Shown one piece after another: positions 25,300-37,037 of a stretch of 64,000 nt of DNA. The DNA comes from Siphonodentalium dalli (lineage: Eukaryota > Mollusca > Scaphopoda > Gadilida > Siphonodentaliidae). A program made the translations under genes and the position numbers. The first letter of the stretch is position 1; every line of letters starts with the position of its first letter. Location: assembly GCA_032622095.1 (NCBI GenBank), contig CP136068.1, positions 57,002,025 to 57,066,024 of the forward strand, given 5' to 3'. Under the pieces are notes generated by a model, which ran no database searches, was not told the DNA's origin, and worked only from the letters and a program-made list of their open reading frames with translations.

Positions 25300-26551
25300 T
25301 AGTGCTGGGACGGTTGTCCGGATAACCGGTTACGGTTCGGTTACGCGTGTCAACCGGTTGGAGGAGGCCACAACCGGATAACCGTAATATTGATAACGAT
25401 CGTACTATCATCGTAGTACTCCGTGTAAATGTTGCCGAAATCATTTACGGAAGTTTAAGTAAGGAGAGTAAGTAATAAGAAGCCGTTCAGAAGCGATTTG
25501 GACAGTTGATTGTGTATTCATATACCCCACAACACATGCCTGTTTGATCACCGGTGGCTTTTCTAGACATGAAACCAACAACTCTGTGAATCACTTGCTG
25601 CACATTCAATGCCAATTTCCTTTGGCGGCATTACATGACGTTCCGGATGCACGCGCACCGCGGCATACATCAAAGCAATCAAGTCTAGACTTTTACTACG
25701 TCATTAATAGTATGTCTGTTTTCTTTGTCATTACCATTAGTTTGTCTCCAAGCGATGACAGTAGACCTACAAAAACGGAAATCGAACATTTGGGGACATT
25801 TAGTTCTAATTGAAGATGACAACAAAAAAAGCAGAAGAAGTTGGCGGTATGCAAGGATCAACAAGCAATATGAAGTCGCACATCCAGAAAAAAACACAGG
25901 CCTACTGGGAATGGGAAATCAGAGTATATCTAGTGATGTGTTTGATAACTTTATTTCCTAAACACTGGCTGGGGCTTGCGTAATGAATCACGACGATTTA
26001 ATTTTGTTTGAATTTGTTTATTAAATAATTGAAGTAACATCGTGTAGCCACTGTGATTAATACATACCTGCCATACCCAAACACTAGTAAACATTACTAA
26101 ACAACATTATACCTACATGTACCTTCAGTACCTTGTTTGGACAAATCGTGCCCGGGATATACACACAGGAGGAACTATATTTCGTCGCTGAAGGTTTTGC
26201 AAGCAAGCGTCGTTTATGCGGTGCGGAACTGCCGTAAACATCGATATATTAGCGCACCACTAATATATATATTATATTTTAATTTGTTTGGGCTCAAAAC
26301 TGAATTAATTTATACACATTTACAACTATTTGATCGCCGTAACGGGAACGCATTGTACGACCAAAACATCGTTTGTGATTGCATGTATATCAACGTTTCC
26401 GGGACGCGTAATAAACACTTGTTTTACAGATATAGTGACCAGTGTATTCAATCTCGTACTTAGGGTAATGCTGGTCGCGGTTAACCGGTTATGGTTAGGT
26501 TAATGCCCGTGGTTAACCGGTTAGGAAAAAACCCCAACCGTCCCAGCACTA
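25300..26551. mobile_element. hAT-type non-autonomous element in the transposase (8-bp TSD)
   Basis: Ends tagtgctgggacggtt and aaccgtcccagcacta. Flanked by cattcatc at 25292-25299 and 26552-26559, a perfect 8-bp duplication. Subterminal aaccggtta repeats occur at both ends. Removal restores the frame of the interrupted transposase. No coding region inside is convincing. A related end (aaccggttatccggatatcc..cagcacta) sits alone at about 36840-36926. Confidence 0.95.
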
Positions 26552-28365
26552 CATTCATCTTGACGTTTGAACAGAAGGAACCGTTAGTTCACAGACTTTA
26601 TGACGAACAAGTGGATTTGGTTAGACACTTTCTGTCATGCTTGATCAAGCATGAAATAGTGCGAGATGTAAGCGATTCAAAACTCAAAAGTTTAGATGTA
26701 CATGATGATGAGTCTCACCATTCATTACATAAAATGTATTGTGGTGCAAATACAGAGATGCTGTTGAAAAAGTTCTGAAAATCAGACAAAGATTCTGGGA
26801 ATAATTTCATGGAGAAGGTGCGAGATGCCTATGTGGAAACCTCCGAATATATTCTGAGAAAGTTCCCCCCGAACAACAGGTTCTTGCGATATGTGTCGGC
26901 AATTGATCCAAAGGCAATTGGTCATGGAGTGACAAATGATGCACTCAAGAAATTGTGTACATTTTTCCCAAGTGTTCTGAAGGATTGTGATAGAAATAAC
27001 TTCTTCATGGAATCATCAAAGATCCAGTTAGATCCTACGTTACCAGATGCTCTGGAAGTTGTGGATGGCCAACGGAAACCGGTCAGACTAGATTTTTGTT
27101 GGGCGAAAATATTCAAGGATAACAAATATCCCACTGTTAGTAAGATTGTAAAAGCCTGCCTAAGTATATTTACATCACCACATGTTGAGCAGTCCTTTAG
27201 TAGTATGAACTACATCGTAAACAAAACGACAAATAGACTGCACACGAGAACCTATTCGGCTTATCAAACTGTTCGTTATGAACTCCGATCGAAGAATAAA
27301 TCTTCACTGGAGTTGTTCCATCGTGATGACATTCATCATGACAAAATAGACAAGAGTGTTTGTTACCATCTTCAAATCTCGTATGGTCGGTATAAGAAAC
27401 AGTTGTTAACTAAAAGAAATGAAAAGAAGGAGGAAACTGCTTTGCTTGAACTGCCAAAAATTTCCAAAAAAAACAAAAACCACACATCAGAAGGCAAAAC
27501 TGATAAAGAACTCAATCATGTCTGTGCTGAAATATGGACAAATCAAGGAAAACATTTCTGCTACTAAACCACAATCAGTTCATACAGTGACAGGTTCCAA
27601 AAGGAAATCTCCATGCAGTTCACTAAAAAACTACACAATCCCAAAAAGAAAGAAAATGGAAAAGTAAACATCTTATGTTTACCATACCTGTATGTACAGT
27701 GTATAGATGAGTTATTAAACTTTATTTAATTTGCAACTTCAACTGACTCTAAAGGTACTTTCCAATGTGTGTTCTATCTATGTGAAATTACTGCAGTACC
27801 TGTATGGACAACAGCACCTCTGTATAAATGCAAATGGTCTCAATCAATACTTTTTGAGGTATGGTTATCATTCTATCAAATATTTGTGTATGTTCTTAAT
27901 CTAATAATATAATGAATTGGAGGATCTCCTAAAATATTGTGATATAGACCAAAATATTGAACTTTCCAGGCAAAAAATGCCACTATAATAAAGCCATAAA
28001 AGCTGCAAGGAGAGGCTGAGAATCAATCTCAGAGCTTCAAAAACCCTAGAGCTTCCAGGGGCCTACGCTGCGCTCGGCTTCGCTGCGCTCTGTTTCAGGG
28101 AATTTAAGAGATGCCCTCTTTCATCTCTGTTCTCACATTTGATTCTCGTAAAAGCATCTGATTCGCTCACGAAAAGCTACATTTTTATTCTTTCAATAAA
28201 ATTTATGGATTTTACAGACTTCAGAAACTGAGTACATATGAATTTACAGTATTCACCGACACTTCGATATATCGGGAATTAAAATCGGTATACTTATCAC
28301 AATATATTGCGATATTGTCACCCCCTAATTTCTATGCTGTAATGTTTAGATTTTGTGTTTCACAG

Positions 28366-28540
28366 GTGAGAACACCGTGAGAACAATTGCTATGGATGGT
28401 ACAGAAGGTTTGGTCAGAGGAGATGTATGCGTAGACACCAACACCCCAATTAACATCCCAGTAGGTCCTGCTACTTTAGGAAGAATCATTAATGTCATCG
28501 GTGAGCCAATTGATGAGAGGGGACCAGTAAAGACTGAGCA
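28366..28540 (+). CDS. ATP5F1B: ATP synthase subunit beta, second visible exon
   Basis: Encodes (G)[18 protein letters not shown] through [19 protein letters not shown] to KTE, the end of the N-terminal barrel and the start of the nucleotide-binding domain. The acceptor is tttcacag and the donor gca|gtaagt. The first two bases complete the Gly codon from 10158; the last two start the codon completed at 44391. 57 full codons with no disruption. Confidence 0.98.
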
Positions 28541-30461
28541 GTAAGTTTTAACAATATCTTTGAAAGCATGATCAGAGTTCCCGCAGGTACTTGAATATAC
28601 TTGAAATCTTGAACGTACTTGAATTTGAAAATTATTTTTCCAGAGTCTTGAATACCCTTGAATTTCACTCCACCCACAAGCATGTACTTGAATAGCTGCA
28701 TCGTCTGTACAGAATGTAAAAAAACGAAAACAAACAGGCGATAAATAAATTCAATACAATATCAAAACGCGGACAATGTAGGTTCCATGTCAGTTATATT
28801 AATTTCGAACCCCTACACTACTTGAAAACCCTTGAATTTGATATCAAAGTAGGTGCAAGAACCATGATGATGCTTTGTCAGGATTTCAACCAGCTGAAAA
28901 TAAATGTGCCATTCAGGGGATAATCTGGGTTTTGGGAACATGAAAAGTAGCTATTTCCTTGCACCCGAGACAAGAAGCAGGGACCATGGTTTCCACTACT
29001 ACCGCATGCAGGACTCATTCCCTTCCCCAACCATGGCCTCGTATTTGGCCGACCCCTTTTCCCCCCACAGGAAGGCTGACCACGAACTCCGAGATTTAAC
29101 AGGTCGCAAGGAATCAATGCACTTGATGCCTAAATAAGACGTGATCAGTTGTAATTAACCACACACTCTCTCCAGTTACTATTGAAATTTTGAAGTGTCA
29201 TCAAATACATTCACAAAATGTTAGTATACATTCATAATCAATATGAATGATAAGGAAGGGTTTTATTATATAAGAGAAAACTGCAATGCCTGGGGATTGG
29301 CCAAAAAATTTAGTAATGTCTCATTTGCCCCAGTTCACCGGCATATAGGTTTTGTAAAATTATCCGACATTAGAATATTTCCCCCTTTTGGAGCCTCGAG
29401 CCATGTCAACAATGCCAAATGGTCAGTTTCCCATCAAAACATTTCCACGAAAGCCTTTCTAGTATTGTTGCATTTTGCGCTAATTTAGCTTAGGCGTGTA
29501 AAGATCCGATGGTAGCAGGCCCTATCTTCACTCCTTTGCCACTTTAACCTGTGTCAAAAATGCCGATTGGTCATTTTTCCACCTTTAGGCGACACCAATT
29601 TTTAAGTCTGGTTTACGAACACCTCCTACAACTTTTTTTCCATTTCATGAAAAAAAATAAAACTTTTTTCTCCCAAAAGATTTTACACGAGTACTGATTT
29701 TCATGTGCTGTCGCATCCGGTTCTGCTTATTTACAGATCCATATTTTCATGTATTTCATGACAAGAAATGTCTTTCATTCAAAAACATTTTTTCACAATT
29801 TTTGTAAAATTTATGTAAAATTCCCCGATTTACTTGATATAAATTGGGGGGACGATATAAATTGGGGGGACAATTTTTTTATTTTTATTTTTTTTCCTGC
29901 GTCTCCTTATGTCTCCTTATGTGTACTAGTAGTTTTGAACTTGTAGTAATAGTGTTGAATTTGCACCAGTTTACTGTCTGGTATAAAGATATGCGGTGGT
30001 TGTAACTTTACCCTCTTTTGGGCCTCAATCCACGTAAACAATACCACTTAGGCCAAAACAAAAAACTTCTCTGTTTCCGATAACAATGGGATAATTTTCC
30101 AGACAGGCAGGCAGTGATTTATTTTTTTTACAATTTGTTTTTTTAAACCTATCAGCCGTAAGTGATATAATAGTGTAGTTACAGCCCCATGGAATATGGT
30201 AGATCAATGTGCATTGCAAATGAGCCAAGCATTGGGTAAAAACATGCTGTCCCTTGAATTCATTCACTCTGCAGTATGATCTCTACCAATAACTGACTTA
30301 TTTTTGCTTTCGGAATTGGGGAAAAAACAATAAATATTCACATTGATATTCTATTAACAGGTAACTTTTGACTAGCCTTCTAGAGAAAATTGGAAGAAAA
30401 AAAATTTGAGGCAGGCAAGAAAATCTCGGCCAGGCAGGGTATCGGAAACAAAGAGGTTTTT
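28541..30461. other. Intron sequence with dispersed repeats
   Basis: At 28575-28860 there is a repeat with multiple acttgaat motifs. At 29835-29875 a 17-20 bp direct repeat (gatataaattggggggac). Between 29390 and 30050 there are diverged copies of a unit containing gtcaacaatgcc..tggtcag. At 30051-30130 and 30395-30460 there are inverted ends of the aggcc..gtttccg repeat family, the second of which received the family A insertion. No gene seen. Confidence 0.5.
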
Positions 30462-31400
30462 AGCTCACCTGAGACAAAGTCTCCGGTGGAGCTATAGTCA
30501 TCACTCCTCGTCCGTCGTCCGTCCGTCCGTCCGTCTGTCCGTCTGTCCGTCCGTCAACTTTTTAAAAAACATCTTCTCCTCTGAAACCATCATACCGTAT
30601 TGGTTCATATTTGGTGTGGATGTTCCCTAGGTGACTCTCATTCAGATTTGTTCAAATGAGGTCACTGGGTCAAATAGTTGCGAAGCCAGGGCCATAACTC
30701 TATTCCTCCATAGTAATTCTTACAACGACTTCTTGTTCAGAACCATTGGGCCGATTTAGCTAATATTTGGTATGGAAGGTCCTTGGGTCACTGGTGTTCA
30801 GATTTGTTCAAATGAGGTCACCCGGTCAATTAGTTGAGAAACCAGGGCCATAACTCATAGTGATTCTTACAATGACTTCTTCTAAAAAAATATTTGGCCG
30901 ATTTAGCTTATATTTTGTACATAGATACCTTGGGTGACTGGGGTTCAGATTTGTTCAAATGGGGTCACTGGGTCAAATAGGGGCAGAGCCAGGGACATAA
31001 CTTTAAAAACAAAAAAAATTATTTTTGCATTTTGACCTTTAATTTTTGTTTAGGACACATCACAGCCTCATATTTCTTACCTAGATTTTTCTTAGCATGT
31101 TCTTCATCTGTATGGATTTTGGTATTGTTTATTTAACCCCTTCCACTCTTGTTTTGATATAGAATTCATCCAAGACAGGATTACTCAAACATTTTTCATC
31201 TGATCAACACCAAATTTGGTATATGAATTTTTGACACTTATATACAGATCAAGTTAAAATATGGGTTTGATCCGATATATTTTAACAGAGTTATGGCCCT
31301 TTATAATTCAGACCTCTTTGCTATGCACTATTAATTTTTAAGAGAACACTGAAGCCTGCATTATTGAAAAAGCCAATTTATCATAGTGTGGTCACCCGAT
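30462..31400 (+). mobile_element. Family A Helentron-like element, copy 2
   Basis: After aagaggttttt comes the 5' hairpin agctcacctgagac-aaa-gtctccggtggagct. A CCGTCCGTCCGTCTGTCC tract runs 30508-30555, then the core units with cagatttgttcaaatgaggt, then the 3' segment (cttacctagatttttcttag..caccaaatttggtatatg) shared with family D. Very similar to copy 1. Confidence 0.8.
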
Positions 31401-31528
31401 ATTCTTGCTTCAGACTGCTTGCTTCAGACCAGTTTGCCATCTGTCATTACATGACATGACATTAGCTAAACAACTATTCTACCAGTCTACAATGAATAGT
31501 CCATTGTTCATTTCTCCAAGCCTGGACA

Positions 31529-31947
31529 TAGTGTGTCTGACATTTGCAGAATGAAGTCCCCAGATGGTGAATTTAGTGTTGCTACCCCATACAGCAGGCT
31601 AGCATCACCAAATACACCTCCGGGGACCTAATTCTGCTCAGGAATCATCTTCTGGGAAGTATCTTAAGTATCAAATTGAAATTTTGTTTTAGTTACTTTT
31701 TGACTTTTCCCTTCTGTTCAGTTTCTATGTCCCCCTAATTTGCAGAAGATAAAATGCATAATTGAGGTGCTCATTGGGTGTGCATTACAAACTTCAACTG
31801 TAGAACTTTAATCTGTTCCTAGGTTTCCCATGGCTGTTGAGGCCTAATCAGACTGAGGATGAATCCGGTGATGCTAGCCCACCTTGGGGAATATTGTCAT
31901 TAAATTCACCTTTTAGGGACCTCATTCTGCAAATGTCAGACACACTA
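31529..31947. mobile_element. Foldback element, copy 2
   Basis: Begins tagtgtgtctgacatttgca and ends with its inverse (tgcaaatgtcagacacacta). Internal inverted pair as in copy 1. Located at the same relative place behind family A as copy 1, so the two probably duplicated together. Confidence 0.72.
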
Positions 31948-32676
31948 TATTCAGACTTGGCTGGCATATTATTTTCTTAGCCACTGCTTATCCAGATGAA
32001 ATCATACCCTGATTTTTCAAAGAAACATTGGGGGGTATATTGGATTGAATTTGTCTTCTGTCTGTCAGGCTGTCCTTCCATCCGTTTGTCTGTTGGGATC
32101 TATCCATCCGTCTATCAACATTTCTTCTCCATATTACAGACCAAATATGTTTATATATTTCAGTGTGCATGTTCCCTAGATGACTCACAATCAGATTTGT
32201 TCAAATAAGTTCATCAGATCAAATAGGTGCGAAGCTATGGCCATAACTCTCATATTGTCTCAATTACCTTATTCTGCTTAGGCCTCATCTTCTGGGACAA
32301 TTTTTTTTAAACATTTGAAAAAAAGTGACACCATTATATATAACATCTGCAGAGTTATGAAACTTTACTCTTTAATGAAATTATGGAAACATTCCACCCT
32401 CCCCCACCCACATGGCCCAGGCTCAACCCTGCCATCAACCAACATCCCTTCCAAGCCATATCACCTCTCAATTTAATACCTCTTCTCACCACAGAGGCAT
32501 ATATATCTGTAAAGGTACAGGTCATTAATTATATAAACTGGCCAGATGACATGTATTATTCTAATCTAAACATATCTGTAGCAATTTAACAACAAACTGG
32601 TGCTTCCATTCAATGTTAGGTGATGACTGACATTCAATGATACTGTGAATGGCTTTGATTTCTTCAAGTCTGGAAA
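31948..32676 (+). repeat. Family A-like partial repeat and unassigned intron
   Basis: gggggtatattggattgaatttgtc followed by a CCATCCG tract (32080-32115) and a diverged family A core to about 32245. Then C/A-rich sequence with no gene. Confidence 0.55.
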
Positions 32677-33206
32677 TAGTGTGTCTGACATTTACATAGT
32701 GAGGTCCCCAGATGGTGAATTTAGTGTTGCTACCCCATACAGCATGCTAGCATCACCAAATACACCCGCCAGGGACCTAATTCTGCTTAGTCCTCATCTT
32801 CTGGGAAGTATCCTAAGTATCAAATTGACAGTTTGATTTAGTCACTTTTTCCACCTGTTCAGTTTCAATGTCCCCCTAATTTGCAGAAGATAAAATGCAT
32901 AATTGAGGTGCTCAATGGGTGTGTATCACCAACTTCAACTGTAGGACTTCATTGATTTAGTCACTTTTTTCCACCTGTTCAGTTTCAATGTCCCCCTAAT
33001 TTGCAGAAGATAAAATGCATAATTGAGGTGCTCAATGGGTGTGTATCACCAACTTCAACTGTAGGACTTCAATCTGTTCCTTGGTTTTATTGGCCATTGA
33101 GGCCTAATCAGATTGAGGATGAATTTGGTGATGCTAGCCTGCCTTACAGAATATTGTCATTAAATCCACATTTTTGGGACCTAATTCTGCAAATGTCGGA
33201 TATACT
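32677..33206. mobile_element. Foldback element, copy 3, with internal 119-bp tandem duplication
   Basis: Same ends as copies 1 and 2. Within it 32835-32953 and 32954-33070 are almost identical tandem copies (gatttagtcactttttccac.. to ..caactgtaggacttca), so the duplication is recent. Confidence 0.72.
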
Positions 33207-33242
33207 AAATTTAGGTTTGGCCATTTCATATTATTGTTTTAA

Positions 33243-33636
33243 TCCTTTACCCAACAAACCGGCCAAAACCGGCCAAATAAAGCTTCAACAGCCTAAAATA
33301 TCTTCAGTCTGTCTCAATAGAACCATACAAATATGGATATCATTGGAACCGGCTCCTTGACCACATTGTGATAGTTACAGTTATGCCCTGTGCCAATGCA
33401 TTCTCTTATATATGCGAGTCGACCATAGGTCGCCTCGCATATATAAGAGAATGCATTGGCCTAAAAAAAATATCTTTTTTTAACACTTTTTACCATTTTT
33501 TCTTACATTCTTTAACAATTTTATAATTTTTAATGTGTTAAGCCAATGCATTCTCTTATATATGCGAGACGACCTATGGTCGACTCGCATATATAAGATA
33601 ATGCATTGGCACAGGGCCGTTCTGTTGGGTAAAGGG
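33243..33636. mobile_element. TTAA-flanked TIR element built from nested palindromes
   Basis: The ends are cctttacccaaca and tgttgggtaaagg, flanked by TTAA (33239-33242 and 33637-33640). The uninterrupted sequence (ttttttaatcac..ttatccag) is present at about 15403-15420. Inside are two hairpins, 33392-33460 (27-bp perfect arms) and 33542-33610 (27-bp arms, one mismatch). Each has its own small loop palindrome, and they are inverted relative to one another. TTAA targets suggest a piggyBac-type or Kolobok-type MITE; that part is inference. Confidence 0.85.
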
Positions 33637-33729
33637 TTAATCACCACTTATCCAGATGAAATCATACGACTAATATTCAAAGAAAAATGGGGGGGGGGGG
33701 GTATATATTGGATTAAATTTGTCTTCTAT

Positions 33730-34133
33730 CTGGCATTTGCAGAATGAGGTCCCCAGAGGGTGAATTTAGTTATGCTACCCTGCACAGCAGTCTAGCATCA
33801 CCAAATACACTAGCCAGGGTCCTCATTCTGCTTAGGCCTCATCTTCTGGGAAGTATATAGGCACTTAAATTGACATTTTTACTTACTTTAGCCCTTATGT
33901 TTAGTTTCTATATCCCCTAATTTGTGAATATAAAATGCATAATTGAGGTGGCCAATGGGTGCACATCACCAACTTTAACTGGAGAACTTCAATCTAATGC
34001 TATGTCTCCCATAGCAGTTGAGGCCTACACAGAATGAGGTCCCCAGAGGGTGAATTTGGTGATGCTAGCCCGCATTGCAGGATTGTGTCATTAAATTCAC
34101 CCTTTGGGGACCTCATTCTGCAAATGTCAGACA
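33730..34133. mobile_element. Foldback element, copy 4
   Basis: ctggcatttgcagaatgagg at the left and its inverse (cctcattctgcaaatgtcag) at the right, with the internal inverted pair aggtccccagagggtgaatt near both ends. The left end is slightly truncated relative to copies 1-3. Confidence 0.65.
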
Positions 34134-35805
34134 ATTTGTTTAGGCTTGTCTGTTCGAATATTATGTTCTTAACCACCAGTATCCAGTTGAACTCATTATA
34201 CCCTGATTTTGCAAAGAAAACTTGGGGGGGGGGGGGGGATATTGGATTGAATTTGTCAGTCTCTATGTCAGACTGTTCTCCCATCCATCCATCTGTCATT
34301 ATGTCTCTATCCGTCCATCAATTGTTTTCTTCTCCAGATACATATTAAAGACCAAATGGGTTTATATATTTAGGTGTGGATGTCCCCCAGGTGACTCACA
34401 TTCAGATTTGTTCAAATGAGTTCATCAGGTCAAATAGGTGAGAAGTCAGGGCCATAACTCTTTCCTTCCATAGTAATTCTTAAAACAATTTCTTCTCAAG
34501 AACCATCTGGACTATTTAGATTATGTTTGGTATGGATGGTCCTTCGGTGACTGGGGTTTAGATTTTTTCAGATTTGGTCATTTTAGGAAAATCAGTTCAG
34601 TTCAACTCTTAAAATCTAATGTCTGAAATTACCAAATGAATGGATCTCATAGATGGGGATAACGTTTGTTCAAATAGGGGCGGAGATAAGAGATTTAATT
34701 ACCAACCAGCCACCCTACCCGTGCTCCGGTGGAGCTATAGTCATCACTCCTCGTCCGTCCATCGTCTGTCCATCCATCCGTCCGACAACAATTATTTGAA
34801 CATCTACTCTGGAACCATAAGACCAAATGGGTTCATATTTGGTGTGGATATTCCCTAGGTGATTCTCATTCAGATTTGTTCAAATGCGGTCACTGGGTCA
34901 AATAGTTGCGAAGCCAGGGCCATAACTCTTTCCCACCATAGTAATTCTTTTAAACATCTTCAGAACAATAAGACCGAATGGTTTCATATTTGGTGTGGAT
35001 GTTCCCTAGGTGACTCACATTCAGATTTGTTCGAATGAGTTCACTTGAAATAGTTGCGAAGCCAGGGCCATAACTCTTTCCCTCCATAGTATTCTTAAAG
35101 TGACTTCTTCTCAAATACCATCAGGCTATATGGGTTCATATTTGGTATGAAGGATCCTTGGGTGACTGGGGTTCAGATTTGTTCAAATCAGGTCACTGGG
35201 TCAAATGTGGGCGGGGCCAGGGACATAACTCCAAATTTTTTGTTTTAGATTTAACTCTTTAGATATCTACTTCTTTTAAAGTGATTATGAAAAGTTCTGA
35301 CTGTTGTGGTCTCCAGAGTCCCAGTCTTATCAGTCTTTGCAGTCTGGTGAGCGACCCCACAGTCATTGACTGTCTTGTTTATTTTGGCCTTAGTCAGCTT
35401 TCCTGCTAAACATTTTTCAGCTTATTTGCTTTAAAAAAATACCATTTCATCGCAAGATTTGCTGGTTGAGTAGTAATCAGGCGATTGCATTTTAAATTAC
35501 ACATTGTGTGACTTTTTGCTTTTAGTTCATTAGCTTGAGCTCAAAGAAACACACTGTTTCAATTAGCTTTCTGTACCAAGATTCAATGCTCCTGCTTCTT
35601 GTCTCCTGATGAGGATAACCGTGGTCACCTCTCACATTGTCTTTTCCTCAATACGGCCTCATTTATTTTCCCCTCACGGAAGCCCTACAGGAACATTGAA
35701 GCTTCGTACAGAAAGAAAATTGAAACAGAGTGTTTCTTTGAAATAAAGTTAACTCATGCAAGCGACTCTGGTCTCTTTGATGTGATGATCTGGAGTCTGA
35801 CTTCC
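34134..35805 (+). repeat. Family A partial copies and unassigned intron
   Basis: 34220-34620: G-run, CCATCCATC tract and a diverged A core. 34728-35240: a 5'-truncated family A copy starting inside the hairpin (ctccggtggagctatagtc) with a CCGTCC tract and three core units. 35241-35805 has no recognised feature; short open frames there are not convincing. Confidence 0.6.
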
Positions 35806-35811
35806 ATGGAC

Positions 35812-35934
35812 CAGCCCTTTTAATTCAGATTGTTTGGCTTCGGCAATCTGCTACGGCAACCCTTTAACGTGGCCCAGCTTGCTTCAGCAAATGGCTTCGG
35901 CATTGCCGATTGCCGTAGCCAATTATGAGGGCTG
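35812..35934. mobile_element. 123-bp MITE of the CAGCC family, copy 2 (6-bp TSD)
   Basis: Starts cagcccttttaattcagatt and ends gccaattatgagggctg. The direct repeat atggac is at 35806-35811 and 35935-35940. The interior has ttggcttcggcaat and gattgccgtagcc, nearly inverted, so the whole unit folds back. Confidence 0.95.
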
Positions 35935-35940
35935 ATGGAC

Positions 35941-37037
35941 AAAGTGCTACTAAAGACTGTAGATAACTGTCCATGCCCATATAATGTTGCCAGTAATCAC
36001 AAACATGTATGCACGATTGTGCTGCTATAATCATATAAAAAAAAGTGCGCCCATCTGCACTTCCAGTTCAATGAGTACATAAAGTTACTGGAAAATCTCT
36101 TAATTTATATAAACTGCTGAACCCCCCTCTGCGTTTGCGGGACTGGCCGATTATTAGGTCATGTGACTCGGGTATTCTAACTGCTGGGTGTTCTTTGGCA
36201 ATTTGAGATTGATAGGATCATGACTGACATCGATAAACACAATTATGAAGATTGTGAACTTTATGTAGTTAACAAATGAAAATTAAAAAAACAGCTGAAA
36301 ACAGTGTTTTCTGTTATAAGACAATCAAATGCTGAGAATTTATAGTCATTAGTAGGATGCAAATAAGTCCGACTGCACGGGAACACCACTTAAGTGATTC
36401 GAGTTCATTTGAACTTCATCGACTGAGATTACTCAAACTCAGTAATGTTAGAAGTATAGACCGAGCGTATGTAAATAGGGTTGGTTCTCAGAGTTTGCAT
36501 TCTGCCAATTTATCTTTGAAATGTGCCCAGGCATCTGATTTACTCATTTCTTGGGTATCCATGATACTGTCTGCAAGTGGTGAGTCGGAGAGTAGAAGTC
36601 AAATGATCACGCCGTACTGCAGTGAAAACGATTGTATTGATCTTTGCCGATGACCAGGTGGCGTCAGTGCACGTGTTTTACCGGACATCGGAATATCAAA
36701 GATGACGTCATGCATCTTTGATGTTTAGCCGCCAATGCCAGACTATGTACATTGTAATCTACCATCCATGGAAGACTTTTGATCTGAAGGACCTGAACAC
36801 GATAGTTTTTATCAGTGGCATTGCATGTGTGTATTACATAGCGGTTAACCGGTTGATCGTAGTTCAACCGGATGCCGACGGTAGCCGGTTGCCAACCGGT
36901 TATCCGGATATCCGTTTCAGCACTAGTTAGATATGTGACTTATTATGGCATTGGATTCTCATTCTGGCGCACGTTCAACGTTTTTTATGTATCGTGTAGC
37001 AATGTAGCAAATGGCGACATCTGCGGAGTCCGGATTC
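35941..37037. other. Intron sequence, hAT end remnant
   Basis: No gene. 36840-36926 resembles the inverted left end of the hAT element at 25300 (aaccggtta repeats ending cagcacta). Around 36700-36725 is the short palindrome aaagatg.acgtcat.gcatcttt. Confidence 0.5.

Larger units (their letters stand above)
20903..27567 (+). pseudogene. hAT-like transposase gene split by two nested transposons
   Basis: Coding segments are 20903-22199, 25123-25299 and 26560-27567. Segment 1 starts MMELKSQEDL and has a BED-like finger (C51-x2-C54, H71, H77). It has one frameshift near 21690, after which the frame ETLINMVLDLFDQDD continues to 22199. Deleting 22200-25117 plus one taagt copy joins ..LLDGLS to EGGKKEVKR in frame. 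Deleting 25300-26551 plus one cattcatc copy joins ..FKSFI to LTFEQKEPL in frame. An in-frame stop lies at 26776-26778. The last segment has the hAT C-terminal dimerisation type sequence SPHVEQSFSSMNYIV. Beyond 27567 a shifted frame continues to 27667 with a basic tail. The protein belonged to a cut-and-paste transposon, not to the host. Confidence 0.85.
20584..28327 (+). mobile_element. Region of the second hAT transposon (boundaries tentative)
   Basis: It contains the split transposase described separately. A short inverted pair, tagggggtga at 20584-20593 and tcaccccct(a) at 28318-28327, could be its ends, but flanking 8-mers do not match and the right-hand sequence resembles a different terminal type (cgatatatcg..), so the limits are uncertain. 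Outside the transposase and its two insertions (20584-20902, 27668-28327) I see no gene. Confidence 0.4.

Noticed and set aside
20584-28327. TIR pair tagggggtga as proven ends of the second hAT
   Set aside because: Only 10 bases match, flanking 8-mers differ, and the right sequence looks like a different element's end. Kept only as a tentative limit.
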